Assembly (NCBI GenBank): GCA_041690675.1
Contig: JAWLGU010000010.1
Location: forward strand, 8,990 to 72,989
Direction: 5' to 3'
Source: UBA7803 sp041690675
GTDB taxonomy: Bacteria; Pseudomonadota; Gammaproteobacteria; Pseudomonadales; Azotimanducaceae
Length of the DNA: 64,000 nucleotides
This document shows positions 62,352 through 64,000 of this stretch, piece by piece (positions within the stretch are counted from its first letter, which is position 1; each line of letters begins with the position of its first letter). The position numbers and the translations under genes were made by a program. The notes beneath the pieces were generated by a model that was not told the origin of the DNA, ran no database searches, and saw only the letters and a list, made by a program, of their open reading frames with translations.

Positions 62352-64000
62352 TCACGTGCTCGAGGCCGCGCGCTGAACCCCATGTTGCCCGTGAAGACCA
62401 GAAAGGCACTCGAGGAGAGGTGGCACGACCTCCAGCGCCGACGCGAACTGCTCTAGCTGACAAAGCCGTTCGAACGCCGATGCAAGCGCGGCGAGTTGAA
62501 CCTGGGCCCGAGACACGTGCGCGAGCGCGCGGCGGCGCGCCTTGGCTTGCTCGAAAGCATCGGTCAGCATCTGAGACTCGTTCGTCTCCACTGGCCAACC
62601 ACTACCGATGGGCTCCAGATTCCAACGGCCCCAATGGAGAGAAATTATCGCCCCCTCATGATCGAGGGCAAGGGTCTCGCCGGTCTGTCCGGGGCTCGAA
62701 AGCTGCAGGGGTAAATGGGCTAGAGCCTCCTTGATCTGGTCGAGCCTTTCACGAAGCTGCTGGATGACGGCTCGCTGCTGGCGGCCATCGGCTGCGATCT
62801 CGGCCCGGTTGATTAGCTCCGGTGTGAGACGCCGCCCTAGCATCATCCGCGAACGAGAATATCGGTCCACGAGGCCAGGGGGGGGCTCGATGCTGAGCAT
62901 CCGCGCCGTAAGCTCCCGAGCCTTCGTCTTCAGACTTCCTGCAGGGATGGGCTGGGCGTCCGGGCCACGGAAGACGTGGCATTGAAGACCATTCACTTCC
63001 GAGGCTCCGAGGAACTCTGGCGCCGGAATGTCACCAAGCTCTGCGAGGAGGGTTGCCTCGTGTTGCGCCATTGCCCGGTTGCCGCGACTGAACAGTTTTA
63101 CAAGAAAGCGCTCGGTCGAGCCTTCACCGCGTCGTGCCGACACGATGAATGCGGCTATGCCGGGAAGGCGAGTCTGGTACCAGGGCGCTGCGAGTACGAA
63201 CAGGTCAGGATGAGCCATCTTGCGCAGTTCTTCTTCGATCCAGCCTAGTCGTCGTGGGCTTTGGACCAGCTTCCAGTAGTCGCTCGGCCTCGTACCGAGG
63301 TGGCTCGTCAACGCCTGGCCGTGAAAGAAGAGAGCGCTCAGTAGGCGGCGCTGGTGATTGAGAGAATGAATGTTCGTGACGAGTGCAGACGTCCTCTGCA
63401 TCCATTGCCGCATGAGAATCACGCTGACGATTCCAACGAGCACACTCGGCGGCGAGCCCCAGAGAAAATGGACGACGATGAAGGAGAAGGCTCCCAGGAA
63501 ACCGATATCGCCCGCGAGCTTCACGGCACCGCTGAAGTTCCGTTCCATGGATGATCGGGCATAGGAACTCCCGGCATACAGCGCGAGCGCAATGCCGAAC
63601 GCAGAGAGATCGTACGCGAGGAGAAACAACAGGAATGCCGGGTAAAACTTCAGCAGGAAAGCTGCGCCCAGCCCGATGAAGACGAGTGCGGCTAAACCTG
63701 CGGCATACCGTTGGTAGGCTCGGCGTGCGATCCCCTCCTGGTCCTCGAACAAGGTGATTTTGCGACTTCGCGCCAATAGCAATGACGCTCCGCGCTCGAC
63801 GCAGGTCCGCGTCAGCCGTTCTGCCAGCACGTGTGACAGGTAGAAAGCTACGGCCGCCGACGCGAGGACACTGATAAGGTGAGTGCGGTCCAGCGTCATC
63901 AGAAATTCGGGAAAATAGGATGGAATGCCGTTCGATCCCAGCAGCAGAATCACTTTCAGAGGCAGGATGAAAGCAACCAGCAGTGAAAGCTGAGACAGCA
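62352..64000 (-). CDS. Membrane-anchored kinase-fold (APH-like) protein, 5' end beyond window
   Basis: The frame is open to the window edge (LSLLVAFILPLKVILLLG before GTG 63953), so the N-terminus is missing; at least 549 residues are visible. The first about 200 have four to six membrane spans (VLASAAVAFYLSHVLA, LAALVFIGLGAAFLLKFYPAFLLFLLAYDL). The C-terminal half looks like an aminoglycoside-phosphotransferase fold: FLVKLFSRG (beta-3 Lys), MAQHEATLLAEL (helix-C Glu), LQCHVFRGPD (hinge). The catalytic loop expected as HGDxxPxN reads SSPGQTGETLAL and the IDWE motif reads SLHWGRW, so it may be a pseudokinase. Function unknown. Confidence 0.7.
   Translation of the reverse strand, partial: LSQLSLLVAFILPLKVILLLGSNGIPSYFPEFLMTLDRTHLISVLASAAVAFYLSHVLAERLTRTCVERGASLLLARSRKITLFEDQEGIARRAYQRYAAGLAALVFIGLGAAFLLKFYPAFLLFLLAYDLSAFGIALALYAGSSYARSSMERNFSGAVKLAGDIGFLGAFSFIVVHFLWGSPPSVLVGIVSVILMRQWMQRTSALVTNIHSLNHQRRLLSALFFHGQALTSHLGTRPSDYWKLVQSPRRLGWIEEELRKMAHPDLFVLAAPWYQTRLPGIAAFIVSARRGEGSTERFLVKLFSRGNRAMAQHEATLLAELGDIPAPEFLGASEVNGLQCHVFRGPDAQPIPAGSLKTKARELTARMLSIEPPPGLVDRYSRSRMMLGRRLTPELINRAEIAADGRQQRAVIQQLRERLDQIKEALAHLPLQLSSPGQTGETLALDHEGAIISLHWGRWNLEPIGSGWPVETNESQMLTDAFEQAKARRRALAHVSRAQVQLAALASAFERLCQLEQFASALEVVPPLLECLSGLHGQHGVQRAASST

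Overview
The window is 64 kb of very GC-rich DNA from a gammaproteobacterium. Gene order from rpoD back to crp (rpoD, dnaG, yqeY, rpsU, tsaD, folB, cca, spoVR, yeaH, prkA, apaH, rsmA, pdxA, surA, lptD, amgK, murU, J-domain gene, rpe, gph, trpE, trpG, trpD, trpC, crp) follows, as far as I recall, the block running from rpoD to vfr in Pseudomonas. Several genes expected there are missing (plsY, apaG, glpE) and several blocks are inserted. I would guess a Chromatiales/Ectothiorhodospiraceae-type lineage, but nothing in the window fixes the species.

Layout. 1-2.6 kb: 3' end of crp and trpGDC. 2.7-7.4 kb: an inserted block with a PaaK/CapK-like adenylate-forming enzyme, an acyltransferase-3/SGNH membrane enzyme, a DUF2267 protein and a lipoprotein. 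7.4-12.9 kb (minus strand): cell-wall recycling kinase and nucleotidyltransferase (amgK-murU), a membrane J-domain protein, then rpe-gph-trpE-pncC. 12.9-19.3 kb (plus): the envelope/ribosome-maturation series lptD-surA-pdxA-rsmA-apaH. 19.3-24.2 kb: prkA-yeaH-spoVR behind a near-consensus sigma-54 promoter, ended by a palindromic heptad-repeat element. 24.4-27.1 kb: cca, a DUF411 lipoprotein and transaldolase.

27.1-40.4 kb is a metal and efflux island: a CPH-type (CopB-like) P-type ATPase, a four-gene YbhGFSR-type exporter, two small unannotated ORFs, the periplasmic CopA oxidase and outer-membrane CopB, a His/Cys-rich small protein, a CPC-type CopA ATPase, and a divergent CsoR repressor with a clear palindromic operator. 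It lies between cca and folB, where housekeeping genes are expected. 40.5-43.5 kb: periplasmic amidase, then tsaD-folB. 43.5-49.8 kb: the macromolecular synthesis operon rpsU-yqeY-manC-dnaG-rpoD with an unusual manC insertion, closed by a strong intrinsic terminator. 49.8-52.1 kb: FitAB/VapBC toxin-antitoxin pair, UspE-like stress protein and an outer-membrane barrel.

52.3-64 kb is a surface-polysaccharide region: WaaL/Wzy-type membrane protein, polysaccharide pyruvyl transferase, tRNA-Ile2(CAU), four glycosyltransferases, a large acyltransferase with two tandem SGNH domains, and a membrane-anchored kinase-fold protein cut by the window edge. From the tRNA onward base composition and codon use are visibly less GC-biased, suggesting a more recently exchanged cluster. 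The most unusual items are the tandem SGNH enzyme whose second copy has lost its catalytic residues, its operon partner that looks like a degenerate (pseudo)kinase, the palindromic heptad element, and short upstream ORFs that seem to be translationally coupled to rpsU and to the exporter gene ybhG.
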